NCBI RefSeq assembly: GCF_963678635.1
Contig: NC_087066.1
Location: 19,499,996 to 19,563,995, forward strand
Source of the DNA: Symsagittifera roscoffensis
Lineage: Eukaryota; Xenacoelomorpha; Acoela; Convolutidae
Direction: 5' to 3'
DNA length: 64,000 bases
Below the pieces are notes generated by a model. That model did not search any database. It saw nothing but the letters and a program-made list of their open reading frames with translations, and was not told the origin of the DNA. Made by a program: the position numbers and the translations under genes. This document shows, piece after piece, positions 32,863 to 45,751 of this stretch; position 1 is the stretch's first letter; each line of letters starts with the position of its first letter.

Positions 32863-33600
32863 CTGCGAAATAATCAAAAGAGTTTTGTTTCTTCTTTCGT
32901 TTTTGTGAAAAAGTTAAGAACTTTTCGCATTTCTTGACCTCCTCTCTGTTTTCTGAGACGCAAAAGCATCTCTATATTATTGGCGATATCTAAAAGGATT
33001 TATGTGACAAAATTCTTTAAAAAAATTGCTTCATGTCTAAATCAATGCCTATTTGTTGTAGGGGCACGCTGATGTAAAAAGTTTTCGTGAGGTGGGAATG
33101 TTTTTTGAGTTCTTCCAAAGCATTACAAAAACCATATCTTACCACAAAATTTTTCGAAAAAACTTGAAAAGAAAACATTCTGGCGCGCTCTAACCTCAAA
33201 GCTAGTGAATTCTCAGCAAAACTTCAGGGTTTGTTAGCCTCATTTTAACAATGCAAATATCATTACGAGGCCATATTGTGCGTTTTGTGAATCATAAGCG
33301 GATTCCGCAACACATCGAAATTAGATTTGTTGCGGAATCCGCAACGTCGTTACTTTTCTTCGATCTTCTTTGCTGTTTTGGATCCTACAAAAAATAGCTG
33401 AAACACTGTACCGCTCACAATTGCTCCAAAATTAGGCCATATTGCGGAATCTGCAACAGTATTTGCGGAATCCGGAACAATTTGTGGAAACCGCAAATTG
33501 TATGTGCAATCTACAAAAAGTAGGTGGAATCCGCAATTTGTAAATGGAATCTTTATTTATTGCAAATTGCAATTACATGTGTAGTAGCGTTTTGAATTAT
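32863..33600. other. intergenic or intronic, with GCGGAATCCGCAA-type repeats
   Basis: A decayed MITE body may lie near 33010-33230. From about 33290 to 33560 the motif GCGGAATCCGCAA and variants recur five or more times; variants recur again at 34010-34400. Confidence 0.4.
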
Positions 33601-33674
33601 ATCTTTTATTTACCAGGTGGTCAGCGGCAATTTCAATCTAAATTGTGTCTAAGTTGATAAGCTACTATTTGAAA

Positions 33675-33945
33675 TACCATACATTTGATCCCAATTCTTG
33701 CCCTCAATTTCGACCTCAACTCCTGCCAGCTTACAACCAGTTTCAATCTCAACTCCTGTCAAACACCCTATTTCGATCTCAATTCCTTCAAACATCCAAG
33801 TTCGATCTCAATGCATGCCAACTTACACTCAACTTCGATCTCAACTACTGCCAACTAATCGATGTCAGCTTACACCCAATTTACACCCAACTGATCCTGC
33901 CAACTTACACACCACTTCGATCTCAAATACTGCCCACTTCGATTA
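33675..33945 (+). repeat. imperfect tandem repeat, unit roughly 30 bp
   Basis: Repeated TTCGATCTCAA...CTGCCAACTTACAC units, about eight, diverged. Overlapping ORFs here are made of the repeat. Confidence 0.6.
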
Positions 33946-34999
33946 CAAAAAGTTCCAACGATACTGAAGGCTACCACCCACATATTATGCTAACCAATTT
34001 TTAAGGATTTGTTCGCGGATTCCACTTGCAATTGTAAAGTCTTTGCTTTGAAACTCCGCATAGCTATAGATAAAAATCCCGATTTCAGCTTTTTTTTCTT
34101 AGTATGCAAATCAGTATGAAATGGTGGGTTTCAGTTCCAATTTGCGGAATCCACTTACAGTTGCGAATTTTGCTTAGAAATTTTTTGGATTCTACTTATA
34201 CCAGCAAAATCCATTTAAAGTTGAGGAACCCGGAACAACTAATTAATTTCGCTTGTTACGGAATCCTCTTTTTCAAAATAAACGTGCTGAAAAACTTTAC
34301 GTTACAGGTATTTGTATTTGAAAACCACAGAAAAGTTGTAAAAGGAATCCACTTAAATTTTGTACATGTTTAGAAGTTTTTCTCCGGAATCCAGGAACGA
34401 ACAGACACAAAATTGGGCGCATATCCAGTGAACAGTTTGGCCGCTAAAAGATCGACTAACAATTTTGCAATGACCGACAAGCATCGACTTTTACAAATGC
34501 AAACACACACAACATTTTGAGAAAAACTTGAGTCAAAAAGCTTAAAACAGGAAAATGGTTTTAGAAAAGAAAAATCGGAAAGCTGAAAAACTTTTCTAGC
34601 AACGCAATTAGTTTGAAGAAAACTAATGCTTGAAATGTTGCCGTACCACATTTAGCTTACATCATGAACGATTAGAGTGAACCTTCGCAGCACACATACG
34701 GCTCCTTTGCCCTACCTTTGCAGCACTCTTCTCCTGCCAGGAGATATTTTTTGCAATCGCAATTAACAAAAAAAAATTTTGGGTTCTCTTGGTAATTGGT
34801 TTTAAAATATATTTCTTTTCCTCTGAACAAAAGATTATGCTACCGCATGTAACCTACGTACTCGATGCCTAAGGTTGCTTTTTTCTTCCATCGTTCGAAT
34901 CGTCGGATAAATTTTGACACATATTGCTTGCTCTTCGTTTTTTATTATCAGACAATTTTTTTTTAAAAATCTTTCGTTCGATTTCTGTTCTGGCACACT

Positions 35000-37900
35000 G
35001 AGTTTGGGATATTAAATATGGCAAAAACAAAAGTTGACAATCAAACTTAAGAACGAAAGGACCAGAAAAAGCTAGCCATGCTCAATGCGACGTCCATTTG
35101 AATAGCCTCAAAAACAAACTCAGCGAATTGAAAAAACAACAAATGATTGAAAAAAAAACAATGAATTTACCCCAGAACAATCTTCGGACCAGGCAGCAAC
35201 CTCTCTCTGCATCAGTGCCGCCATAACTGTTACATAGCAACATCAACCAGCAGATTTAACATTTTATCTTCTCAGACAAGAACAACCGACCCACAGAGCA
35301 CTTTAGAAAACCCAACCAGCTTGACGCAATGCGCAGTTCTACCAATTTATGTTTCAAAAGAATTTCAGAGAAGACTTGGACGATTTGACATCCTAGTCAA
35401 CTATTTCAGCAAAGACCATTATTACATTTTTTCGATCGCCATCGTTTGATCGCAAGAACTTACACATAAATATTTCTTCTTTCGTTTGCTACCTTGGTGG
35501 AACCTCCCGGACTCTCGGATCTGCAAATGACCTCCTTCAATTCGATGATATATGAACAGTTTACAGTTAACAAAGTCCATCAAAAACAAAATTACAATGA
35601 TGCCAGCATCTTGATAACGATGAAATAAAGCAGACAAATCTTGTCCTTTTTAACGATTGGCTAAAAATTTTTTTTCTTGGCTTACGTATACTTTCCTCAA
35701 GAAAACGACTCTTACATCAGCAACAGTATACGCAATTATTCGAAATCAATTGATTTTCACGTAAAAACTGACGAAAAAAATGATGCAACTCACAACATCA
35801 CAGCAACCTCCACGACAAAAAATGAATAGCAACAGCTCATCTAACAATACTTCTTCTCCACAACATTGATCACAGACGCAGATCTCAGTGAATCGACAGC
35901 GGTAATGGCATAAAGATTGTCTCCTACTATACGTGCCAGTTACTTCGATACATGGAAACAAGTACATCAGCACCTTGGCTTAAACAGATAAGAAAAGCAA
36001 CCACGGTTACTTACAACAACAAACAGCGTTTTTTTACACCTAGAAGAATGCCAATCTACGGAGGAGTTTTTCATTGATAATTTGCTCGACTCCATGAAAG
36101 ATAGAGAACGACCCACCCAGTTTGCTATTTACCCCTTCGGAACCCTCAATAAAAAGTTGATCATAAGAGAGCATACATCCAATCATCAAAGCACCTGACA
36201 CGGCTCTGCAAGCGAATGCAACAGTCATGGATGTACCACTGGTCGGCCAAATTCCTACATGTTAAGAATAAACGTCGCACGTGACTTCTCAAACCATTGA
36301 GCTAAATCTCCGGAAAATGCTGACCTCTCAAAACTTTGATAACATTTGGAGAATGGAATCTTTTGGTACATGACACGTCGTATATTTATTGAGAGACGAA
36401 TATCATGCAATGCGCATAATTCGAGAGGGAAAAGTTCACGAAAGCAGCCAGGACTGCTATTAAAAACAGTGCAATTTTGATCAACATTCATGTTTCAGCA
36501 CCCCCGGCAATTCAGACAGATGCAAAAAGACTTGAAAAAGCACTTCGATAGTCTGGAAGTACATCAAAACACTATTTCAAGTGACTTCATCAAAGAATGC
36601 ATAAGAAAATTTCTACTCAATGAAATGCTTTCAGCGGGATGGATTTTCAATTCATCCATCATCAACCCAATAAGCCTCTAAGACTTTGTCGTCTCCCCAA
36701 CGCAAAATTCAAACACAAAGAAGTTTGCCTGAACAACATGCTTTCGAACAGACCGTAAACACTCCGCAAACTTCTGGACGTAATAGGCCGATTTATCAAA
36801 CCCAAAAACCACATCAACACCAATTAAGAAGGTGTGCGTATGCAAGAATCTGCTCTGTCAGAAGATATAAACTTTCTCCGATTTCTCTAGAGAACCGACA
36901 TACCATAGCTTCATGAAAACACATATTTTGTCTTTGGAGCCAATTTAAGCGCCTTCTTGTGCCAATTTTGAACTGCAAGCTTGTAGTGACCATAACAAAT
37001 CACTTTTCCCTCGTGCAAAAATTTTCACTGAAATTTTTCAACCTGGGCAATTTTTACGAATTAACCGATAGCCTCAGCGAAGCGCAAACACTCTTGAACA
37101 ACCTGCGACAGGTCTTTCTGATTGGTAGCTCGACCTAACGAAAAAGATACTAACTAATGGCAACATCCTTTAAAAAATCCTGAAACGAATTGAGCCATCA
37201 TTTTTAAATGTTTGTAATTTCGTGGAATTTAACCAGCGATTCACTCGTTTTCATACAAACCAAGTTCTATAAACTTCCGAAAAAAAAACAACTGAATAAC
37301 TTTGCTTCACATCTCTTCATAAGAATTCGTCCCAATAGGAAATGCCACGCCAGTTACTATTCGACTCCGCCCTATTCAGCAATTTTTTTGGAGAAATTGA
37401 TTTTCACGGTCGAGCTTATCATCAAGAAAATCTTGCAAAAAGTTTTTCAATCTACTAACTGCTTCCGTAACCTTTTTCCTTAATCTAGACCAAACCACAC
37501 AAACAAATAAATATCGTTTGCCTAGAAAAAGTTGCACCTTCGAAGAAGAGTACGATAATCAATTTTGAATAACAAGCTGCTCTATTCAGATTCCACAACG
37601 GCTTAATATCGAAGAAAACTGCTTATGGACTGACTGTTGCTCACAGTTCTATAATGGATATACTGATTTGAAAAAAAAAACTGCATCCAACTGTAGCAAA
37701 CAGCCGTGTTGGAAAAAATTCTTTCTTAGCAGCAGAAAAGGAGAGCTCCAAAACCTCTCGTTGCACAGTTGTGTATGAGATTTTTGGAAAGTTGCAATCT
37801 CTTTGGAATTTAAACAGAGCATATGCACCTTACTTTGGAGGAGTGTTAGAAAACTTCATACAATGCCTGAACAAGTCGCTTTTTTGCAATCATTCGCTAT

Positions 37901-38220
37901 CATGTCATAATTTCTTAGCAAGATTTTGACCGATGAAACCTTCAACACGTAACTCAGAGAGATGTATAAGATCATCAAAACCAGTTCATTCACCACAGTT
38001 TTTTTCATCTCCTAACGACATTTTTGCCCTAAGATTCAAACACTTCTTCATCAAGTGAAAATTAGCCAGAGAGCCAGCTAAACGCCATATCAAATATTTC
38101 GTGTCACCGCTCTTTCTCCGCCAGAAATGCAGTTCTTAAAAATTAACGATAGCTCCTTACAGTCTGTATGGATACTTGAAGATTTCTAGGGCATTTTAGG
38201 ATTATGTTTAAGAAAACACT
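35000..38220 (+). pseudogene. heavily decayed BEL/Pao-like retroelement pol
   Basis: No long ORF survives, but successive frames on the plus strand give recognisable fragments. Near 36660-36760 there is AGWIFNSSIINP followed in another frame by CRLPNAKFKHKEVCLNNML, matching the BEL/Pao RT entry where a PHH-V-NP motif precedes a VFD-SLN-LL motif. Near 37050 is SLSEAQTLLNNLRQ, as follows the YVDD block. Near 37795-37890 is WNLNRAYAPYFGGVLENFI, the integrase pattern with W-F-P-AP-FGG-WE. The order RT then integrase fits. LTRs were not found. It lies entirely between the EF-hand gene and copy B. Confidence 0.5.
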
Positions 38221-38229
38221 CACAAACCA

Positions 38230-38999
38230 ATCCCGACTTTCATATTAAATTTTGCGATTGCAAAACGATGCCGATTGTTAGTCTTATTTGAACAGTGAAT
38301 TATATCGACTAGTATAATTTCACTGACGTAAATGTCAGCTGCAGAAACACATAACAATTTAAAGACAACTAAAGTCAAGTTACTAAAAACCGACAATTTT
38401 ATCAATAGAAAAATTTAAAAACTAAAATATCATTCGAAAAACGCCACTGAAAATTGAAAATTGATATTTGAAAGGTTATTTTTCAGAGCTTATTTTTAAA
38501 AATTTTCCGTTTTCGGGTCTAGCCTACTTGCGTTGCTAAGAAACTTTGTCTGAAGCTGTAAGGCTGTTTTAAGTTATCCGGACGAAACGCATAAAACTTA
38601 AAACCTTAAAAACGCTTTTTTCTCAAACTGGATCGGTCTTAGACAGGAACTGAAAAGGATAAAGCTTGCTCGAAATTTTACTAGAATTAAAAAGATCCTA
38701 TTTGTTTTAGGTCTTAGATGTATTTTTGCCGCGACCATTCCGACCCAAAACAGGTATGCTGCAACCATTGCAAATCAAATTGGGTAATTTCCGATTTTGC
38801 GCGACTGAAGAAGTTTTGTACGACTTTGCGTGACCCAATAAAGATATGCAACAAAAGTGGTAGGCCAGTAAATTGACGTATCAGCAACCCTAAAGCGTGC
38901 AGACCAGATCAGTAAAGCGACAATGGATTTTCGTAATGAGTAAAACGAAAGTTTTCTTCTCAAATTAACAACGCTTTCACAATAACGTTTTTTAATAGT
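38230..38999. other. intergenic flank of element B
   Basis: AT-rich, no gene seen. The four bases before the LTR are TAGT; the partner duplication is not available because of the gap. Confidence 0.4.
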
Positions 39000-39409
39000 T
39001 GGAACCTGATCTAAACTATATTTTATGATTGGATAAATTAGATATTTTACCACTGTAAAGTATTTAATATTAACCAATCAAGATCCATCTAACTAACAAC
39101 CCACTTATTTGTAAGTGCTGAAATTACTTGTAATTTCAGCACCAGAGAGATTTGAATTTAACTTAGAAATTAGTTGCCTCTCCAAGAGAACTTCAGCAGC
39201 CGCAATAAACCAGTATACCCTAGATCTATTGAGCCTAGCAGAGACTAGTTAAACAACCTGAGACTAGATAGTATAAGAGTAATATTAGGATCGGTATTAG
39301 ACTAAGAAGTTGCACGAATCTATCCGGCCGAAAGTAAGATAGCGTGACGAGCAGACGGTGTACCCTATCCGAAATTACTCTATGAGTTAACCACATCGTT
39401 CATAACTCA
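39000..39409 (+). repeat. 5' LTR of element B
   Basis: TGGAACCTGATC...CATAACTCA, 410 bp. AATAAA at 39204-39209; a TATAAGAG-like box near 39280; the 28-bp hairpin at 39115-39142. Confidence 0.9.
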
Positions 39410-39411
39410 TC

Positions 39412-39427
39412 TGGTGCGACCATAAGT
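39412..39427 (+). other. primer-binding site of element B
   Basis: TGGTGCGACCATAAGT, two bases after the LTR, identical to the site in copy A. Confidence 0.75.
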
Positions 39428-39496
39428 CTCGACCAAGACCTTAATAGCTTAGAATTAACCAAAAATAGATTAGAATTTAGACAAAACATTTTCAAA

Positions 39497-39730
39497 ATGT
39501 TATACGACGATAATTTAATCGAAATGTCTCTACGACTCAATAGATCAGAGCCAATATTCCGAACGATAACAGAATTACCCGGAATCGTAAGAAGACCTCG
39601 AACCAGAGACGACATACGACAAAGTAGAAACTTACCATATAGTTATATGATAGTACGGCAAAAGCCAACACAAACTTTTATATTTAGAATTTTATTAGCA
39701 ATGAATTTAGATTTTCATTTGCAAACATAA
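39497..39730 (+). CDS. 77-aa ORF after the primer-binding site
   Basis: Counterpart of the 66-aa ORF at 24010-24210: MLYDDNLIEMSLRLNRSE, then an Arg-rich stretch, then RQKPTQTF. The copies differ at a few residues (for example GIVRR against GIARR) and at the C-terminus. In copy B the frame is open upstream into the LTR; in copy A an extra base closes it, so the ATG is the safest start. Function unknown. Confidence 0.45.
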   Translation: MLYDDNLIEMSLRLNRSEPIFRTITELPGIVRRPRTRDDIRQSRNLPYSYMIVRQKPTQTFIFRILLAMNLDFHLQT

Positions 39731-40659
39731 AATCTTGAAGTCAATCTTCATGATCATTTCAGGCGCTAAACAAAATTACTGATATACAATAACGATTGAT
39801 AAAAAGATCTCAGATCGTTTTCTTAAATTCTGCAGTAATTTATAAAACATGTTTGGAAAATATTTATTAAAAATAAAAACAAAAATTAGTAGAATGACAA
39901 TAATTTGTTAGTAATCATGAAATCATCTGTTGTCCCAGCTTCATTACCTAAACATAACAGTAATCATAAGCTCACTAATATCATTAAAAAACTAAATCTT
40001 TTTCTTAAATAAATTTAAACCATTTTAAACTTAAATTCACTTAATTTTAAAATCAGATCATCAAGGCTTATCCTTGGATCTTAATTAATTTTCAATTTCA
40101 CTAAATTTAAAACTTGATCATCAAGGCCAATCCTTGGATCAAAAAGGACAATTTTGTTCTCCCCCACCCACTTAGCAAGTGTCTAACGACCTCAAACGTC
40201 GATTCACTATCCAACCCTCCAAAAAAAAACCCAAGACTAATAGAAATTTTTCAACAAAACTAACCATTCAAATTAGGATAAACAGTGAAGAACTTCGGTT
40301 ATTCATCCTTCACTTGAACCCTCCGCTTACCAGACCCAGGATAAATCTTAGACTTAGTAAGTTTAAAATAGTATCTAACGAACTACTCGCGTTCTAATTA
40401 TACCTGAATCTTGTGGATCGATTTACTATTCTCCAACCCTTGAACACAATCACTACCCCTAAGTAAGATTAAGTAAGTTAACACCTTAGCTTATACTAGC
40501 CACGAGAAAGTAAAAAATCATTCTTCGGAATCGATATACTTTTCTCTCCAACTCTGAACAAATAGACCCAGGTTAAGCTAACCAAAAAATCGTAAGGACT
40601 AACAGTTTAAGAAAGTAGACATCATCTAACAACTTTTTGCATCCCTCATCCTAAAACTT
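39731..40659 (+). other. leader of element B with twin hairpins
   Basis: GATCATCAAGGCTTATCCTTGGATC at 40056-40080 and a near copy at 40116-40140, exactly 60 nt apart, match the pair in copy A. The GGGTTGGA-type repeats also recur here in reverse complement. Confidence 0.6.
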
Positions 40660-40974
40660 ATGTCATTCAAAAATCTAGGAATTAAACAAACAATCGTTTT
40701 ACACAACTGTGAAATAGATAACAAAAAATACGATCTAGTAATCACACCTCATACACAAACAGTTGGATATATTAGAACAAAACGACTAACAATAAAAAGA
40801 AAAATAATAAACAAACAAAGACAAATCACACGAAAAAGATTGTCAAAAAATAGAAAAGCATTTTCAGAATCAGAAGCCAGCAATTTAGATGACCTCTATA
40901 AATTAAAAGAATCAATTGATAAAAATTGTCCCATTCACGATCAATTATATTTTTCCGACTCAGAAACAACTTGA
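40660..40974 (+). CDS. small basic ORF upstream of gag, 104 aa (probably truncated)
   Basis: MSFKNLGIKQTIVLHNCEID..., with a basic central stretch (RTKRLTIKRKIINKQRQ) and an acidic end (FSDSETT). The TGA that ends it is a Ser codon in copy A, where the frame goes on for about 50 more codons into the start of gag. So copy B probably has a truncated form and copy A a frameshifted one. Function unknown; the charge pattern would suit nucleic-acid binding. Confidence 0.5.
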   Translation: MSFKNLGIKQTIVLHNCEIDNKKYDLVITPHTQTVGYIRTKRLTIKRKIINKQRQITRKRLSKNRKAFSESEASNLDDLYKLKESIDKNCPIHDQLYFSDSETT

Positions 40975-41100
40975 AATTCATCAAAAAGAGGAAAAAGAAG
41001 AATAAAAAAGCAATATAAACACAAACCAGTACACTTGTATATTGGAATCAACCAAATAGACACATCGATAGTTATATATTAACAGTCAGTAAACGAAAAA

Positions 41101-43746
41101 ATGAGCCACAGCCACACTCAAAGTGACGATAACCCAGATGACGACGACATTTACCCCTTCCTCGTAGATGCACCCGATAATAGAGGGCAGCATGACTTTT
41201 GCAAGAATTTACTCCTAAATTTGTTTGAACCCAAAATCAGCCCATGCAAAACAAAATTCCCAGATGTAAAAATCGAAAGACAAATTATAGAACATTATCT
41301 GAAAGATATATGTAATTTAACACAACAATATAGAATCTACACCATAGAATTCAGTACACCAAATCCGAATCACCGCAAATATGTAATTCAAACAGACGAT
41401 CTTGACTTAGAATTTTCAAAAGTATTCTCAGAATACATTAAAAGCGTACAATATCATAACTCACAAAGAGCAAACTCAACATTTACTAACGAAGTTTTTG
41501 CAATAATATATAGTTATATTTCAATATTAGAAAAAACTGAAATTCCAAATATCTCACCAACTGAGACATCCAAACATACAAAAGTACGACAGGAAATCAC
41601 ATTATTTCCAACTTTTCTACATATAATTAAAGAAAATTTCCCTAAAGACGAAGTTTCACAACACACAAAACATGACTTACAAAAAATTTTGGCATGGTTT
41701 ATAATAGATTATTTCACACATAATATAGACTTAATTTCACAAGCAAGAAAAAATTTCAGACCTCAAAATCCAAACGATGATATTGCCATCACAGAACAGT
41801 CAGACTACGTTTGGGACCCAGAATGGCCTCATCATGCATTTATAAACATCCCACAATCAATCTCAAGTCAAGCAATAAGTACAATATCTTATCAAAGAGA
41901 TTATGTAAGAGTAGTACCATTAACCATTGATGCAACACCGTTAAACTACAATACATTTTTACCTGATACGCGAAACAACAGTTTAAATTCAACCGTCATA
42001 CACAATGAAAACCTTAATGGAACTAGGAGTCTTACACATCAAGATATCCAAACACCATCACACTTTATAAATGAAGAAATCGTACAAACAACAACAACTA
42101 CACAACAAAGCATTTCACCAATACGTCCAAATTTAACTACACCAAAAAATACACACTCTTCACTAGCACACGTAACCTTACAATCAACCGTTAAACCCTC
42201 GGTTGCTCCACAATATTCATTCACAAATGGATTATCAAACAAATAGACCTATGACAGTACCGTCAAAAACACGAAGAACGTTCACAAGAAACACTTTTGC
42301 AGAACACAATTATAATTACGCACATTCATCGAAAACAAATTATCCCCCACGAAAAACTAGTAATAATCATGTAAGATCTCGATATTGGGATAACCCAATG
42401 ACAAAAACCAACTCAGTAAATTTCAAACTAATTCACATCCTCCACAGGATCGTAGTGAAAATTACCCATTTTTTCAGGAAAATAGAAATAAAAAAGCACC
42501 TCATCATACAGATTACTTATCATCTGATGATGATTATTTACAACCAGAAATTTTTGCACCATATACTCAAGAATATTGCGGACAAGGAGTGCAAAAACCA
42601 TATACATATCATAGAATTTTTTCTCCACATCCGACAGATACACAAAATCAACAACCAATACAAATGCAAAACCCAACTAATACACAATCTTTTCAACCAA
42701 TTCAGCCACAAAACCCAATGATCACACACTCGTATCAACCAACTAAAATGCAAAGTGAAATACCACTCCCATGTTACCTTCAACAACACGAAATAACAAA
42801 AAATCAACTTTCAAATTTTTCACAAATACCAAATGCCGCAGAGTCACTACAAATGACAATGAATCCATACCTTATGGGTGGATCATCAATAACATCAAAC
42901 AAACCATTAATGGTATTCACAGGAACAGACCCTGAATATTCTGTAGAAGATTATTTAAATGCAGTAACAGCAAATTTAATTTTAAATATAGGACCTGAAC
43001 CAATTAATACACCACTACATCAAAATTGGATACATCGACGCACAGCGTTGATACAAACAACCTTAGATGGCGCAGCCCAAAAATGGTTTTCAGTATTTCC
43101 AATAGAAATAAAATCAAATTGGAAAAGATTTACACAAGAATTTTCAAAAATGTTTGATTCCGAAAGAAATAAACAACACCAAAGAGTTTTATGTAATGAA
43201 ATTCGCAGATTACCAAATGAAACTATCAAACAATTAGCAGTACGTATCGAAACACTAGTTCGAAAAGCATATTCATTAAATACACATGACTATAAAAACA
43301 CAAAAATGACAGAAATTTTAATGATGACCTTAACACCTCAATTCAGGAAAATAGCAATAAAAAAGAGAGCATCCCATCCTTCCTCAATCCGAGAACCCGA
43401 TTTAGATTTTCGAAAACTAGTAGACAAACTAGAACAAGCGGAAATCACAATGAAACTTGAAGAAACAGAAAATCTGAAATTACAATATGTTAATGGAATC
43501 GAAACAAACACCACAAATATCAATAATATACAGGAATCCGATACAGACCTCGTTGAAAAAATCACTGAAATACTAAATATTTATGAAAAACACCCAAACT
43601 TTAAAGGCAAACCGTCTTTCAAAAAATGGTGTAATTATTGCCGACGATACGGACATAGTATTTCTGAATGTAGACAAAAACAACAAGATAACCAAAACAA
43701 GCCTCAAAATATAAAGAACCAAATAAATCATTCTATCAATATATGA
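41101..43746 (+). pseudogene. gag: gag of element B (two frameshifts)
   Basis: It starts MSHSHTQSDDNPDDDD. The frame shifts by a 4-nt insertion near 42220 and a 1-nt loss near 42425, then continues to the CCHC knuckle CNYCRRYGHSISEC (near 43632-43673) and ends HSINI. The capsid-like domain (VFTGTDPEYSVEDYLNAV, AAQKWFSV) is intact in the last segment. Compared with copy A one A is missing near 43711, which separates gag from pol here. Confidence 0.85.
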
Positions 43747-45296
43747 AAAAGGATCAAAATCTACCAAACAAAAATGTATAAAGCAACAACAGTTCGGGAA
43801 AACCACTTCCGAACAATACTAATTACACAAGGAATCAATCACCATATAACTCAACTTATAGAGGAAGATCACCAGAACGAAGAAATACACAGAAATAATC
43901 GAAATAACTACTCCAGATCAAATTCAAATACAACAAAATTTGTTTCTAGATCCAATTTACAATCAAACACAAGAAATAAAAACTATCCAAACAATCAATC
44001 ACGAAACTCATCATATAACAGAAATAGAAACTATTCAAATAATCGAAATAGAAGTTGTTCGAACAACCGAAATCAGAATTACCCGAACAATCGATCGAGA
44101 AATAACTCATATAACAGATCAAACTATCACAGATCAAACGATAATTATCAAAACATATCACAAAATAATTCACAAAACTGACATTCAAGTTATAATAATC
44201 GATATAGAAATTATTCTCAATCACCACATAGAAATAATAACCATTATAATAATTCTAAACATCGCTACAGAAGTAGTACACCCAAACATCAAAGACATAT
44301 TAATCAAGTACAATCAAATGAAGAAACAACATCAGACCCCCCAGGTATTGACGACACAGGAAATAACGAATTACAACTAAATCAAATAAACTGTGAATCA
44401 TCAGACACAGAAAGTGATACAGAAAACACTATCTCCATAAATATGATAGCAGTCGAGAACGACTACGAACCTATTATATATGAACAACCTTTTTCATCAC
44501 ATATATATGAAAATCAATTGGAACTCCTTCACAATTATTATATTGAACCCATCCATACTACACAAACGGCACAAGAAACTAACGAAATTAACACTGTAAA
44601 TAAACCCAATGAAAATGACAAACCAAAATGTTTGAATACACATCACATCTACCAAAATGTACAAAAAGAACAACCCAAAGAAAAAATTTGGACAATACCA
44701 TGTCTTTTAGAAAGTCCAAGAAACAAAGAATTTCAACCACCAGACCTTGAAATTGATTTTTTAATTGATTCAGGATCAGAATCAAACATAATTAACATTC
44801 CCACATGGAATGAAATCAAAACATTACACCCAAAATTAACGCCTCTTGTAACCTCCAGTAAACTAGCAACAGCACAAGGATCAACATTAGTAAACTATGG
44901 AAAAGTTCAATTATTTTTCTCCCCACGAGAACAATGGAGCAAAATAAAATTTTAAACAAGCCATTTAAACAAATATTTCATATCACTGATATTAAACACA
45001 ATATCATTGGAATACCATTTATCACGAAATATATACCAACAATCAACATCTTGAATAGTAAAATACGAATCAAAGATAAGTACACAAAAACAAAAAATAC
45101 AGCCCTAACATTTTTTCAAAGATTAAATAAACAACCAGCATTCTTTTCAAAATTTTATCCAATTTATAACCAACAACGGAAACACCTGAAACCACTATCA
45201 GGAAACATATATAACTTTTCAATAAAACAAGTTCACCAATATGATAAAAATCAAAATAAACAACAACTCTTTATGTCAGACCTTGAATTTAGACCC

Positions 45297-45751
45297 ATTC
45301 ATAAATTTTTTCGAATAACAATTTCATCCATAAAATACATGAAAAACTCAAATTCCGATATTATTTCGCTACACGTATATAATAATTCACCATACCAGAT
45401 AACATTACCTCTAAGACTCTTAAGATACTGTGAAACAAATGCCACAACTTCACCCACAAACGAAGTAGCATACAGAGTCAATAATATATTACAACTACTA
45501 GACATATGTCAATCTTCAATTCTTTCCATAAGTTTTTCAAAATCACAATTTCATCCATAAAATATTTGAAAAATACGAATTCAGACATCATTTCGTTACA
45601 TGTATATAATAATACAGCGTATCAAGTAACATTACCCTTAGGACTTTTAGGATATGGCAAAACCAACGCTACAATATCACCAATGCATGAAAAAGTATAC
45701 CGCGTAAATAACATACTCCAATTATTAGATATTTGTCAATCCACAATTCTT
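45297..45751 (+). repeat. diverged direct duplication inside copy B pol
   Basis: About 227 bp (from CATAAATTTTTTCG to CAATTCTT) are followed by a second version of the same segment. The two versions differ far more from each other than the rest of copy B differs from copy A, and copy A has one version only. The second version is nearer to copy A. Confidence 0.75.

Noticed and set aside
33645..34004. 119-codon ORF
   Set aside because: Made of the 30-bp tandem repeat; no independent support.
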